NCBI RefSeq assembly: GCF_016863615.1
Contig: NZ_BOPF01000031.1
Location: forward strand, 1-64,000
Direction: 5' to 3'
Origin: Virgisporangium aliadipatigenens
Lineage (GTDB): Bacteria; Actinomycetota; Actinomycetes; Mycobacteriales; Micromonosporaceae
Length of the DNA stretch: 64,000 nt
The first letter of the stretch is position 1. Each line of letters starts with the position of its first letter. A program made the translations under genes and the position numbers. This document shows positions 7,459-16,129 of this stretch, one piece after another. The notes beneath the pieces were generated by a model. It did not search any database. It saw only the letters and a program-made list of their open reading frames with translations, and was not told the origin of the DNA.

Positions 7459-8314
7459 GCACGGAGTAGCGCTTCTCGGACCTGAGCGGCCACCAGCTCG
7501 GGGTTCCTCAAGTCGGCGGCCGTGAAGCGGAGGATTGTCCAGCCGCAGAGGTGGAGGCTGTTCAGGCGGGCGGCGTCGCGTTGGAAGGTCGCGCGTTCGC
7601 GATGGTGGTCGCCGTCGTACTCGAGGCCGATGCGTAGGTGCTCGTAGGCGAGATCGAGTCGTGCCACGGAGCGGCCGGCCCGGTCGTACACGGGGAATTG
7701 GACGGCGGGCTCGGGTAGGCCGGCGTCGATAACGATCAGCCGCACCGGTGTTTCCATCGGCGACTCGGCGCCCTCCCGGGGGCCAGGGCGACCGCGCGGC
7801 GGAATCGCGCTACGCCCGGTCGGCCGGCAACTGCCGGCACCGACTTCTCCAGCGCCGGCAGGCGGATCACACCGCGGTTGAGCAACGCGTCGAGTGCGAT
7901 GACGGCACGATGCGCATCCGGTCCGCGGCCGAGGTCGAAGGCGGTACGCAGCGGACCGGTCGTGATGAGTCCACGCCGTCGCACCATGTCGCCCGGCAGC
8001 AGGTCGCCGCGGTGGATCGAGAGCCGGTCCACGGCCCGTACCCGCTTCGCGGCCGGGATCGTGGCCGTGACCCGCAGTGGCTCCCGCCGGTCCTGAAGGC
8101 CGACGCCGTGCAGCGAGGTGGCCGACTCGTGGCTGATCGCGCTGCCGGGCGGCAGGTACAGCAGCGCGGCGGCGCACCACATTGTGTGGTCCGGCACCGC
8201 CTCGTGGTGCACGTAGACGTCGGGCAGCAGGCGTTGCCAGCGCCGGCCCGCGAGCTGACCGCGCGTCAGCAGGCCGTGGGTGATGGCGTCCGAGCCGCGG
8301 AAGGGTTCGTGCAT
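7434..8314 (-). pseudogene. Frameshifted AbiEi-type/DUF559 protein
   Basis: Two minus-strand reading frames together make one familiar actinobacterial protein. The first, from ATG 8314, has an AbiEi-like N-terminal region (GLLTRGQL..LLPDVYVH, ISHESATSLHG). It runs out of frame near 7771. The second continues with ESPMETPVRLIVIDAGLPEP and a Vsr/DUF559 endonuclease-like domain (LDLAYEHLRIGLEYDGDHH). Insertion of one G in the AGGGCGCC run would restore the frame. This is either a real one-base deletion, making a pseudogene, or a sequencing error in a G run. Intact relatives are predicted nuclease-fold proteins of unknown role. The C-terminus is provided by palindromic element B. Confidence 0.75.
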
Positions 8315-8433
8315 CAGGGCATCGTGCGGCAGCGCGGCCGCGGGGCGCAGGAGGCAATCGCTTCCTGTGGATAACCCGTGCGTGGCCGTGGCGCGGAGCT
8401 GCGGAAAACCGGACAAGCTCTAGACTTGCGGCG

Positions 8434-9681
8434 ATGTCTACCCGGGTCTGGGCCGTGGCCACGTTGGGCGTTCTGCTGGTGCTGATCGGCATCGTGGCGA
8501 TCACGCGCGTGCCGTGGAGCGGTGCGCCGGCGCCGCGTTCGGAGCAGCTGGCGGCGCTCGCGGGACTGCCGGCCGACGCCGTGGCGAAGGGGAAGGCGTT
8601 CAACGCGGCGCTGCGGCCGGGCAGCTACGGGTCGATGGTGATCGGGCTCGTCGTGGCGCTGGTGCTGGGGCTCACGCCGTTCGGGGCGCGGATCGTGGAG
8701 GCGGTGGGCCGGCCGCTCGGCGGGCACTGGCTGGCGCAGGCCGTTCTCGGCGGGCTGGTGATCGTGCTGATCGGCGAGGTCGTCTCGCTGCCGTTCGCGG
8801 CGTGGCGGCACACCGTTCTCAAGAGGTACGGGCTGTCCACCCAGGACTGGGGGGCTTGGCTCGTCGACCTCCTCAAGGCGTACGGCGTGGGAGCCGTCCT
8901 CGGGGCTCTGGTGCTCGCCGGGTTCTTCACGATCACGCGGCTGTTTCCGCAGTGGTGGTGGGCCGTCGGTGCCGGTGCGGCCGCCGCGCTGGTGCTGGTG
9001 CTGACGTTCGTCTTCCCGGTGCTGGTGGAGCCGGTCTTCAACAAGTTCACGCCGATGGAGGACGGGGCGCTGCGGGACAGTCTGGTGCAGCTGGCCGAGC
9101 GGGACGGCGTTCCCGTGAAGGACGTGCTGGTCGCCGACGCCTCGCGGCGCACGCGTGCGGTCAACGCCTACGTCTCCGGCTACGGGGCCACCCGGCGGAT
9201 CGTCGTCTACGACACCCTGCTCCGCGAGGCGCCCGAGGCCGAGGTGCGCTCCGTCGTGGCGCACGAGCTGAGCCACGCGCGTTCCAACGACGTGCTCACC
9301 GGGACGCTGCTCGGCGCGCTCGGTTCGGCCGCCGCCGTCGTGCTCGTGTACCTGCTCGGGGCGTGGGAGCCGTTGCTGCGGCGGGCCGGTGTGGACTCCA
9401 TCGCCGAACCGCGGGCCGTGGCGCTGCTCATGGCGATCGCGATCGTCGGCGGGCTCGTCGCCGGGCCGGTGCAGGCGTACGTGTCGCGCAAGGTGGAGGC
9501 GCGTTCCGACGCGCACGCGCTGGAGCTGACCGGCGATCCGGAGACGTTCCAGGCGATGATGACGCGCCTGGCGATGGTCAACCTCGCCGACCCGGACCCC
9601 AACCGGGTCGAGCACGGGCTCTTCGGCTCCCATCCGTCCACAGTGGAACGCCTCGCGATGGCGCGGGCGTGGGCCAAGTAA
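8434..9681 (+). CDS. M48 (Ste24/CAAX-type) membrane metalloprotease
   Basis: The 415-residue integral membrane protein has hydrophobic segments near residues 5-25, 65-90, 100-120, 150-175, 180-205 and two after the active site. VVAHELSHARSNDV provides the zinc motif HExxH (HELSH), and the third ligand is the Glu in KVEARSDAHAL, as in the M48A family. It should cleave membrane or lipoprotein substrates at the cytoplasmic membrane; the bacterial substrate is unknown. ATG 8434 follows TAGACT by 7 bases without a ribosome site, suggesting a leaderless mRNA. The stop and the next start overlap (TAATG), so it is coupled to pimB. Confidence 0.88.
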   Translation: MSTRVWAVATLGVLLVLIGIVAITRVPWSGAPAPRSEQLAALAGLPADAVAKGKAFNAALRPGSYGSMVIGLVVALVLGLTPFGARIVEAVGRPLGGHWLAQAVLGGLVIVLIGEVVSLPFAAWRHTVLKRYGLSTQDWGAWLVDLLKAYGVGAVLGALVLAGFFTITRLFPQWWWAVGAGAAAALVLVLTFVFPVLVEPVFNKFTPMEDGALRDSLVQLAERDGVPVKDVLVADASRRTRAVNAYVSGYGATRRIVVYDTLLREAPEAEVRSVVAHELSHARSNDVLTGTLLGALGSAAAVVLVYLLGAWEPLLRRAGVDSIAEPRAVALLMAIAIVGGLVAGPVQAYVSRKVEARSDAHALELTGDPETFQAMMTRLAMVNLADPDPNRVEHGLFGSHPSTVERLAMARAWAK

Positions 9682-10769
9682 TGAGGACCCTGCTCGTCAC
9701 GAACGACTTTCCGCCCCGCCCGGGCGGCATCCAGCAGTTCGTGCACAACCTCGCGGTCAGGCTGCCCGAGCTGGTGGTGTACTCCTCCACCTGGCGGGAC
9801 CCGCGGGCGTTCGACGCGGAGCAGCCGTTCGAGGTCGTGCGGGAGAAGACCGGCGTGCTCCTGCCCACCCCGGCCGTCGCGAAGAGAGCACAGGAGATCG
9901 CCCGGGCGCACGACTGCGACAGCGTCTGGTTCGGGGCGGCGGCGCCGCTGGGACTGCTGGCCAAGGGGCTGGGACGACGCTCCGTCGCGCTCACCCACGG
10001 CCACGAGGTCGGGTGGGCGAAGCTGCCGGGAGCGAAGAGCCTCCTGCGAAAGATCGGCCGGGACGTCGACGTCGTGACCTACCTGGGGGAGTACACCCGG
10101 GTGCGGCTGGCACCGGTCATGCCGCGGCTGGAGCGGCTCGCTCCCGGCGTCGACGTGCACACCTACCACCCGGGCGTGGACGGGGCGGCGATCCGCAAGC
10201 GGCACGGGCTCGACGACCGGCCGGTCGTGGTGTGCGTCTCCCGGCTGGTGCCGCGCAAGGGGCAGGACATGCTGATCCGGGCCATGCCGGCGATCCGTCG
10301 CCGGGTGCCGGACGCGCGGCTGCTGATCGTCGGCGGCGGGCCGGATCGCAAGCGGCTGCAGAAGCTGGCAGGCGACGACGTGATCTTCACGGGATCGGTG
10401 TCGTGGGAGGAACTGCCCGCGCACTACCGGGCCGGTGACGTGTTCGCCATGCCGTGCCGGACCCGCAACGGTGGGCTGGACGTCGAGGGGCTCGGGATCG
10501 TGTTCCTCGAGGCGTCGGCCGTCGGGATCCCGGTCGTCGGTGGGGACTCGGGTGGGGCCCCTGATGCCGTTCGACATGGGGAAACGGGATGGACGGTCGA
10601 CGGTCGGGACGTGCCCGCGATCGCGGACCGGGTCGCGACGCTGCTCGAGGACCGCGACCTGGCGCGACGGATGGGCGCCGCCGGGCGCAGCTGGGTCGAG
10701 AAGGAGTGGCGCTGGGAGACCCAGGCCGAACGCCTCACGACACTGCTGCGCCCCGACTCGCGTACGTAA
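9681..10769 (+). CDS. pimB: GDP-mannose-dependent phosphatidylinositol mannosyltransferase PimB'
   Basis: This is a 362-residue GT4 (GT-B fold) glycosyltransferase. The acceptor domain opens LLVTNDFPPRPGGIQQFVHN; the donor domain has VVCVSRLVPRKGQDMLIRAM and the GT4 signature GLDVEGLGIVFLEASAVGIP, whose two Glu contact the GDP-sugar. The combination closely resembles mycobacterial/corynebacterial PimB' (Rv2188c), which adds the second mannose to PIM1 on the inner membrane leaflet. Neighbouring FadD15-, TB16.3- and Rv2182c-like genes support the assignment. It ends against a convergent regulator gene, with a 168-bp palindrome between them. Confidence 0.88.
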   Translation: MRTLLVTNDFPPRPGGIQQFVHNLAVRLPELVVYSSTWRDPRAFDAEQPFEVVREKTGVLLPTPAVAKRAQEIARAHDCDSVWFGAAAPLGLLAKGLGRRSVALTHGHEVGWAKLPGAKSLLRKIGRDVDVVTYLGEYTRVRLAPVMPRLERLAPGVDVHTYHPGVDGAAIRKRHGLDDRPVVVCVSRLVPRKGQDMLIRAMPAIRRRVPDARLLIVGGGPDRKRLQKLAGDDVIFTGSVSWEELPAHYRAGDVFAMPCRTRNGGLDVEGLGIVFLEASAVGIPVVGGDSGGAPDAVRHGETGWTVDGRDVPAIADRVATLLEDRDLARRMGAAGRSWVEKEWRWETQAERLTTLLRPDSRT

Positions 10770-10934
10770 GGCCTGTGCCGAGGTGGCTGGCCGGCCTGCG
10801 TCGGGCCCAGACGCCGCCTGGCCGCACGCCGGTCTCACCCGGATACGACACCGGTATCCGGGCGAGCCCGGCGCACACCCAGTCGACGCCTGGACTCCGC
10901 CTCGGCTCGACCGACCACCTCGGCACAGGCCTTA
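10767..10934. repeat. 168-bp imperfect palindrome spanning two convergent gene ends
   Basis: The outer arms are a perfect 20-bp inverted repeat, TAAGGCCTGTGCCGAGGTGG at 10767-10786 and its complement at 10915-10934. The centre is a perfect 9-bp hairpin (CCCGGATAC, 7-base loop, GTATCCGGG; 10838-10862) on exactly the same axis. Intermediate stretches match imperfectly (CCAGACGCCGCCTGG region against its partner). Each arm begins with the TAA stop of one flanking gene, pimB on plus and the response regulator on minus. It may be a bidirectional terminator or an inserted palindromic element. Confidence 0.8.
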
Positions 10935-11603
10935 GAACTTCGGTGCGTCCGGCGCTTCCAGCAGGCCCAACCGCAGCGCGGTCATCAGCGCCTGGGCCCG
11001 GTTGGCGGCGCCGAGCTTCTCGTAGAGCTTGGAGATGTGCGTCTTCGCCGTCGACTCGGAGACGAACAGCTGCTTGGCGATGCCCGCCACGCTCATCCCG
11101 TCGGCGAGCAGCCGCAGCACCTGTCCCTCGCGGGGGGAGAGCTGCGGGCCCTGCGGGGCGAGCCGGCGCTTCATGGCCTCGGCCAGGTCGGCGGCGGTGA
11201 ACGCGGACGGCGCGGACGCGGCGTGCCGGGCGGCGGCCACGACCTCGTCGGCCGGTGCGGTCTTCGGGACGAACGCGCTGGCGCCCGCCTCCAGGGCACC
11301 GAAGAGCTGGTCGTCGCCGGCGTACATGGTGAGCACGACGATGCCCATCGTCGCGCTGGTCTTGCGCAGCGCCCGGGTGGCGTCCAGGCCGCTGCCGTCG
11401 GGCAGCCGGAGGTCCATGATCACGACCTCGGGCTGGAGCGCGCCGGCCAGACGGATCGCCTCGGCGACGGTGGACGCCTCGCCGACCACCTCGAACTGGC
11501 GGTCCCGTTCGAACGCGTGACGTAGGCCCCGACGGATCAGGTCGTGGTCGTCGACGAGGAGCACCTTGGTGCGCGTCGCGGACGGAGTCGGGTTAGTGGT
11601 CAT
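10932..11603 (-). CDS. NarL/FixJ-family response regulator
   Basis: The 223-residue protein has a receiver domain with LLVDDHDLIRRG (acidic pocket DD), a phospho-acceptor Asp in VVIMDLRLPDGSG, a conserved Thr in VVLTMY and Lys in FVPKTAP. A LuxR-type helix-turn-helix follows (LSPREGQVLRLLADGMS, then AKQLFVSESTAKTHISKLYE). It should bind DNA as a dimer when phosphorylated by the histidine kinase encoded 28 bases upstream. Targets are unknown; the fadD gene upstream on the same strand may be co-transcribed. Confidence 0.92.
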   Translation of the reverse strand: MTTNPTPSATRTKVLLVDDHDLIRRGLRHAFERDRQFEVVGEASTVAEAIRLAGALQPEVVIMDLRLPDGSGLDATRALRKTSATMGIVVLTMYAGDDQLFGALEAGASAFVPKTAPADEVVAAARHAASAPSAFTAADLAEAMKRRLAPQGPQLSPREGQVLRLLADGMSVAGIAKQLFVSESTAKTHISKLYEKLGAANRAQALMTALRLGLLEAPDAPKF

Positions 11604-11631
11604 ACGCGGTGCTCTCTCCCTTTTGGTCGGC

Positions 11632-13209
11632 TTATACGCTACCGCGTCGGGGGGCCGTACCGAGGGCCACCGCCACGGTCGTACCCGTCGGGTCTCGCGG
11701 TTTGATCTCCAGTCGCCCGCGAATCCGGTCTGCCCGCTCCTGCATGATCGTCAGACCGTATCGCCCATCGGGGCGGTTCTCGCTGATTCCCGCCCCGTCG
11801 TCCGAAATCTCGATGTGCGCGTACGGCGGGTCGACGGCGCACGTCACCCACAGGTTTTCCGCGCCCGCGTGCTTACGGGCATTGGTGATCGCCTCCTGGG
11901 CGATCCGGAGCAGTTCCGCCTCGACGGCAGCCGGGAGACGTGCCGTCGACTCGTCCAGGGACAGGTGCACGCGCAGGCCGCCGGTCTGGCCGATGGTGCG
12001 CGCGTAGTCGGCGATCGCCGCCGTGAGCCCGCCGTAGCGGTCGACCTCGCTGCGCAGTTCGAACAGCGAGAGCCGCAGCTCGGTGATCACGCGGGTCACC
12101 TCGGCACGCAACACCCGGAGCTCCTCCGCCGCGGGCACCACGTCCTCGCGCGTGCCGCCCTCGGGAAGGACCGCCATCGTGTTGTCGATGCCGTAGCCGA
12201 CCATGACCAGTTCCTGGGCGACGCCGTCATGGATCTCCCGGGCCAGCCGCTGCCGCTCCTCCGTGGTGGCGAGCGAACGCACCTCGTCGAAGAGCAGCGC
12301 CGCCTCCAGCCGGATCGCGGCCGGGCCGACCAGTTCGACCACGCGCTTGAGAACCGGCGGGGGATAGGCGCCCCCGAGATCCGACTCCAGCGCCACGAGC
12401 CCGATCGAACGCACCCCCGCCACCAGCGGCACCACCAGCGCGGACACCTCGTGCCCCCGGCCGGCGCTGCGCGCCTGGGAACGGATGGCGGTCTGCGGCT
12501 GCTGGCTCGCCCAGGCGTCGGCGATCGCCGAGTCGACGTCCAGATCGGTCTCCCAGTCGACCCGGTCGGCACCGGTCTGCGCGAGCACCACCAGCCGGCC
12601 GCCGCCGCTCGCCGACAGCACCGCGGCCCGATCGGCCGGGGCGACGGCGCGCAGCTCGTCGAGCAGGTGTTCGGCCAGCCCGCCCGGGTCGAGGGTGGCG
12701 CCCGGGAGCTGGCGGGCGACGCTGCGCAGCTGGGTGAGCAGGCGGGTCGCCTCGGCGTACGGCTGGGGAGCCGAACGCCGTTCGAGCAGCGACTTCTGGA
12801 GCATCGCGAGCACGGCCCCCGCGAACGCCGTCACGATCATCGACTGCGTGCAGGCGATGAGGTACCCCGACCGGTTGAGCAGTCCGTCGGCCAGGCCGAC
12901 CCCGGTCAGCACCCCGGCGGCCACGACCGGCAGGGCCGCCGCCTCGACCGTTCGCTGATGCAGAACGGCGGCCACGACGGGCACCAGCAGGTACGGCAAC
13001 ACCGTGCACGCCGCGAGCCCGTTGCCCGGTGCCTCGCCCGCGACGGCGGCGGCCGCGAGCCCGGTCAACGTCACCTCGGCCAGCCGCGCCAACGGACCCA
13101 CCACCGGGTGCGCGGCACCCAGCAGCGACGGAACGCCCGCCACCAGCAGCAGCCCGATCCAGCCCAGGACCCAGGCGTCGCCCGTGACCCAGACCGACAG
13201 GATCGCCAC
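11632..13209 (-). CDS. NarL-type sensor histidine kinase with GAF domain
   Basis: The N-terminal third of this 525-residue protein is hydrophobic (about five to six membrane segments up to residue 145). It is followed by a GAF-like domain (residues 170-305), a HisKA_3 dimerisation domain with the phospho-acceptor in ERQRLAREIHDGVAQEL, and an HATPase domain (EAITNARKHA, DDGAGISEN, GLTIMQERA). It probably phosphorylates the adjacent response regulator. GTG 13209 is the only conventional start, yet the frame stays open upstream to the fadD stop and would add LGQLALV, which completes the first membrane helix. The true start may therefore be a rare codon, or the helix is truncated. Confidence 0.88.
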   Translation of the reverse strand: MAILSVWVTGDAWVLGWIGLLLVAGVPSLLGAAHPVVGPLARLAEVTLTGLAAAAVAGEAPGNGLAACTVLPYLLVPVVAAVLHQRTVEAAALPVVAAGVLTGVGLADGLLNRSGYLIACTQSMIVTAFAGAVLAMLQKSLLERRSAPQPYAEATRLLTQLRSVARQLPGATLDPGGLAEHLLDELRAVAPADRAAVLSASGGGRLVVLAQTGADRVDWETDLDVDSAIADAWASQQPQTAIRSQARSAGRGHEVSALVVPLVAGVRSIGLVALESDLGGAYPPPVLKRVVELVGPAAIRLEAALLFDEVRSLATTEERQRLAREIHDGVAQELVMVGYGIDNTMAVLPEGGTREDVVPAAEELRVLRAEVTRVITELRLSLFELRSEVDRYGGLTAAIADYARTIGQTGGLRVHLSLDESTARLPAAVEAELLRIAQEAITNARKHAGAENLWVTCAVDPPYAHIEISDDGAGISENRPDGRYGLTIMQERADRIRGRLEIKPRDPTGTTVAVALGTAPRRGSV

Positions 13210-13354
13210 CAGGGCGAGCTGGCCGAGCCGGGCGGCCAGCGCGGACGGCTGGATGTTCAGCCGGCCCAGGCGTCCCGGGCGGAACTCGGACGGGACCGCA
13301 CGGAACGAGCCGCTGTCGGTGTGGATCGTCTGCCACGCCCCCGACTCGGAGCCG

Positions 13355-15148
13355 TCAGTCGCCGTAAATCGCAGCGATCTCGTCGGCGTACTCCTTCAGG
13401 ACGACGTTTCGCTTCACCTTCAACGACGGGGTCATTTCCCCGTTAGCTTCGGTGAAGTCATTCGGCAGGATGCGGAATTCCCTGATCGCCTCTGCCTTGG
13501 ACACGGCGAGGTTAGCTTCATTAACCGCATTGCGCACCTCTGCGCGCAGAGCGTCATCCTCTCGGAGGTCGCTTACTGTCGCATCGGCCGGTTTGCCCGC
13601 GCCGTCCCGCCATGCCGGGAAAGCCTCGGGGTCGATGGTGATCAGTGCCCCGATGAACGGTTTGCCGTCCCCGACGACCACGCACTGGCTCACCAGTGGG
13701 TGCGCGCGTAGCCGATCCTCCAGGACGGCCGGAGCCACGTTCTTGCCGCCGGCGGTGACGATGATTTCCTTCTTCCGGCCGGTGATGCGCAGGAAGCCGT
13801 CCTTGTCGAGTTCACCCATGTCGCCGCTGTGAAACCAGCCGTCGGCATCGAGCACCTCCTTTGTGGCGACCTCATTGCGCCAGTAACCGGAGAAGACGTG
13901 ATCGCCCTTGATCAGGATCTCCCCGTCGTCGGCGATCCGGAGCGTGGCGCCGGGCACCGGCGGGCCGATCGTGCCGATCCGCACCTTGCCCGGCATGTTG
14001 ACGCTGGAGACCGGAGACGTCTCGGTGAGGCCGTATCCCTCGTACACCGGAATACCGATGCCGTTGAAGAAGTGCCCGAGCCGTTCGCCGAGCGGGGCGC
14101 CGCCGGAGATGACCCCCGCGCACTCTCCGCCGAGCGCGGCGCGCAGCTTGCCGTAGACGAGCCGGTCGAAGAGGGCGTGCTGGAGGGAGAGCAGGACACC
14201 GGCGTGGCCGTCGTGGCGGCTGTAGTTGATCGCGACCCGTTCGGCGCGGTCGAAGATGGCGCCCTTGCCGTCGGCGTGCGCACGCTGCTTGGCGGTGTTG
14301 TAGACCTTCTCGAAGACCCGCGGCACGCTCAGCAGGAACGTCGGCCTGAACTCTGCGAGGGCCGGGACCAGCGTCTTCACGTCGTGGTGGTGGCCCATCG
14401 TGGCGCGCGTCTGCACCACACCGATCTGGATCAGCCGCGCGAGCGCGTGCGCCAGCGGCAGGAAGAGGAGGGTGCGGCCGTGGGGGTTGATGAAGTCGGC
14501 GAACCCGGGGGCGGCGTTGGCGATGTCGGTGTACATGTTGCGGTGGGTGAGAGCGCACCCTTTGGGGCGGCCCGTGGTGCCACTGGTGTAGATGATCGTC
14601 GCCAGGTCGTCGGCGCCGGTCGCCGTCCGGCGCGCCTCCACCTGGGCGGTCTCCACGCCGGCGCCCGACTCCTTCAGCATCGTCACGGCCGGTCGTCCGC
14701 CGTCGATCTGCCATACCTGGGTGAGAACGTCCAGTCCGCCGCGCACGGACTCCAGCGTCTCGCTGTGCTCGTCGGTCTCCACCACGCACGCGACCGCACC
14801 CGAGTCGGACAAGATCCACGCGACCTGTTCCCCGCTGGAGGTCTCGTAGATGGGTACGGTGACGGCGCCGACGGTCCAGATGGCGTAATCGATGAGGGTC
14901 CACTCGTAGCGGGTGCGGCTCATCAGGCCCACCCGGTCGCCGGGCTCGATGCCCGCGGCGATCAGCCCGCGCGCCACATCCACGACCTCGTCGCGGAACG
15001 CGCGACAGGTGACGTCGGTCCAGCCGTTCGGACCCTTGCGCCGGAACTGGACGTCGTCGGGGTGGCCGGCGGCGTTGTTCCACACCGGATCGGTGAGGTT
15101 CTGTGACGCGCCGATCGTGACGATCGCCGGTACCGAATACTCCCGCAC
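13355..15148 (-). CDS. fadD15: Long-chain fatty-acid-CoA ligase, FadD15 type
   Basis: A 597-residue adenylate-forming enzyme: ATP motif TIIYTSGTTGRPKGCALTHR, YEGYGLTETSP, GWFHSGDMGELDKDGFLRIT (motif with the conserved Asp) and the C-terminal K in GRKKEIIVTAGGKN. It activates fatty acids to acyl-CoA through an acyl-AMP. GTG 15148, reading VREYSVPA, is chosen because GGGGAG lies 7 bases upstream and because I recall mycobacterial FadD15 beginning with a very similar MREISVPA. GTGs at 15154 and 15163 are less well placed. It is divergent from the SRPBCC gene, an arrangement shared with Rv2187/Rv2185c, and may supply acyl chains for PIM or phospholipid synthesis (inference). Confidence 0.9.
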   Translation of the reverse strand: MREYSVPAIVTIGASQNLTDPVWNNAAGHPDDVQFRRKGPNGWTDVTCRAFRDEVVDVARGLIAAGIEPGDRVGLMSRTRYEWTLIDYAIWTVGAVTVPIYETSSGEQVAWILSDSGAVACVVETDEHSETLESVRGGLDVLTQVWQIDGGRPAVTMLKESGAGVETAQVEARRTATGADDLATIIYTSGTTGRPKGCALTHRNMYTDIANAAPGFADFINPHGRTLLFLPLAHALARLIQIGVVQTRATMGHHHDVKTLVPALAEFRPTFLLSVPRVFEKVYNTAKQRAHADGKGAIFDRAERVAINYSRHDGHAGVLLSLQHALFDRLVYGKLRAALGGECAGVISGGAPLGERLGHFFNGIGIPVYEGYGLTETSPVSSVNMPGKVRIGTIGPPVPGATLRIADDGEILIKGDHVFSGYWRNEVATKEVLDADGWFHSGDMGELDKDGFLRITGRKKEIIVTAGGKNVAPAVLEDRLRAHPLVSQCVVVGDGKPFIGALITIDPEAFPAWRDGAGKPADATVSDLREDDALRAEVRNAVNEANLAVSKAEAIREFRILPNDFTEANGEMTPSLKVKRNVVLKEYADEIAAIYGD

Positions 15149-15266
15149 TTCCACACTCCCCACCTCATTGGCCGTATGGCTGAACCTACCTGTCCGCGCC
15201 GGTCAGCGGCGCAGCGACGTGGGTCCCGCGCTCCGTTCGCCGCGGCGCACAGGTAGCCTGCCCACC

Positions 15267-15731
15267 ATGACGGACACCTCGACGCAGTCCATCACCATCG
15301 CGGCGACCCCCGAGCGGGTGGCCGAGGTGATCACCGACTTCCGTTCCTACCCGGACTGGGTGTCGGCGGTGAAGGAGGTCGAGGTCGTCGAGGAGTACGA
15401 GGACGGGTACGCCAGCCAGGTCCGGTTCGTGCTCGACGCGGGGATGGCGGCCGACGAGTACACGCTGCGGTACGAGTACGCCGAAGACATCTCGCGCGTC
15501 GAGTGGTCGCTGGTGGCACCCTCGAAGATGCAGAAGCGCCAGGACGGCTCGTACGACATCGCCGCCAACGACGACGGCACCTCCACGGTCACGTACACAC
15601 TGGCAGTGGAGCTGTCGGTCGCGATGCTCGGCATGTTCAAGCGGAAGGCCGAGAAGATGATCATGGATAGTGCGTTGAAGGACCTCAAGCGCCGGGTCGA
15701 GGCAACCAGCGGTGCGGGGGCATCGGAATGA
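15267..15731 (+). CDS. SRPBCC (START-like) family protein, TB16.3 type
   Basis: This 154-residue protein has the START/polyketide-cyclase-like pattern SITIAATPERVAEVITDF..YPDW at the N-terminus and a C-terminal amphipathic helix (KMIMDSALKDLKRRVE). The fold forms a hydrophobic cavity for lipids or other ligands; no catalytic residues can be assigned. Its position opposite fadD and upstream of two coupled genes mirrors M. tuberculosis Rv2185c (TB16.3). ATG 15267 lies 7 bases after TAGCCT without a ribosome site, consistent with leaderless transcription. Its TGA overlaps the next ATG. Confidence 0.85.
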   Translation: MTDTSTQSITIAATPERVAEVITDFRSYPDWVSAVKEVEVVEEYEDGYASQVRFVLDAGMAADEYTLRYEYAEDISRVEWSLVAPSKMQKRQDGSYDIAANDDGTSTVTYTLAVELSVAMLGMFKRKAEKMIMDSALKDLKRRVEATSGAGASE

Positions 15732-16129
15732 CGGATCCGCGGACCGAGGCCGAGCGGCTCGTGGCCACGCTGCTGGGCGGCGCCTCGATGGCGGCCGACA
15801 GCCTCAAGGGGTTCGCCACCGGGTCGGCCGAGTGCTGTGTCTGCCCGGTGTGCAAGGCGATCGCCGCCGCCCGGGATCCCGACCCCGACCTGGCCGGACG
15901 CCTCGCCGACGGCGCGGGCGAGATCGCCGCCGGGGTCGCCGGCGTGCTGCGCGCCTTCGCGGGGGGCGCACAGCCCAAACCTGCCCCGGCCGAGCCCGCG
16001 GCACCCGCCGCCGGTGACGACGTCTGGGCGGCCGCCACCCGCGCGGAGCGTTCCCCCGAGAAGACGCCACCGAAGCCGATGGCCAAGAAGGCCACGAAGC
16101 CCAAGGCGGCACCGGAGGACTCCGAGTGA
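15728..16129 (+). CDS. Small conserved actinobacterial protein with Cys motif
   Basis: A 133-residue protein with an N-terminal helix region, a Cys cluster ECCVCPVCKAI around residue 40 (CxxC plus an extra Cys), then an Ala/Pro/Lys-rich C-terminal tail ending in KKATKPKAAP. The Cys pair could bind a metal or be redox-active. I do not know a function; it may correspond to the small protein near TB16.3 in mycobacteria. It is coupled on both sides (ATGA from the SRPBCC gene, GTGA into glucokinase). Confidence 0.75.
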   Translation: MTDPRTEAERLVATLLGGASMAADSLKGFATGSAECCVCPVCKAIAAARDPDPDLAGRLADGAGEIAAGVAGVLRAFAGGAQPKPAPAEPAAPAAGDDVWAAATRAERSPEKTPPKPMAKKATKPKAAPEDSE

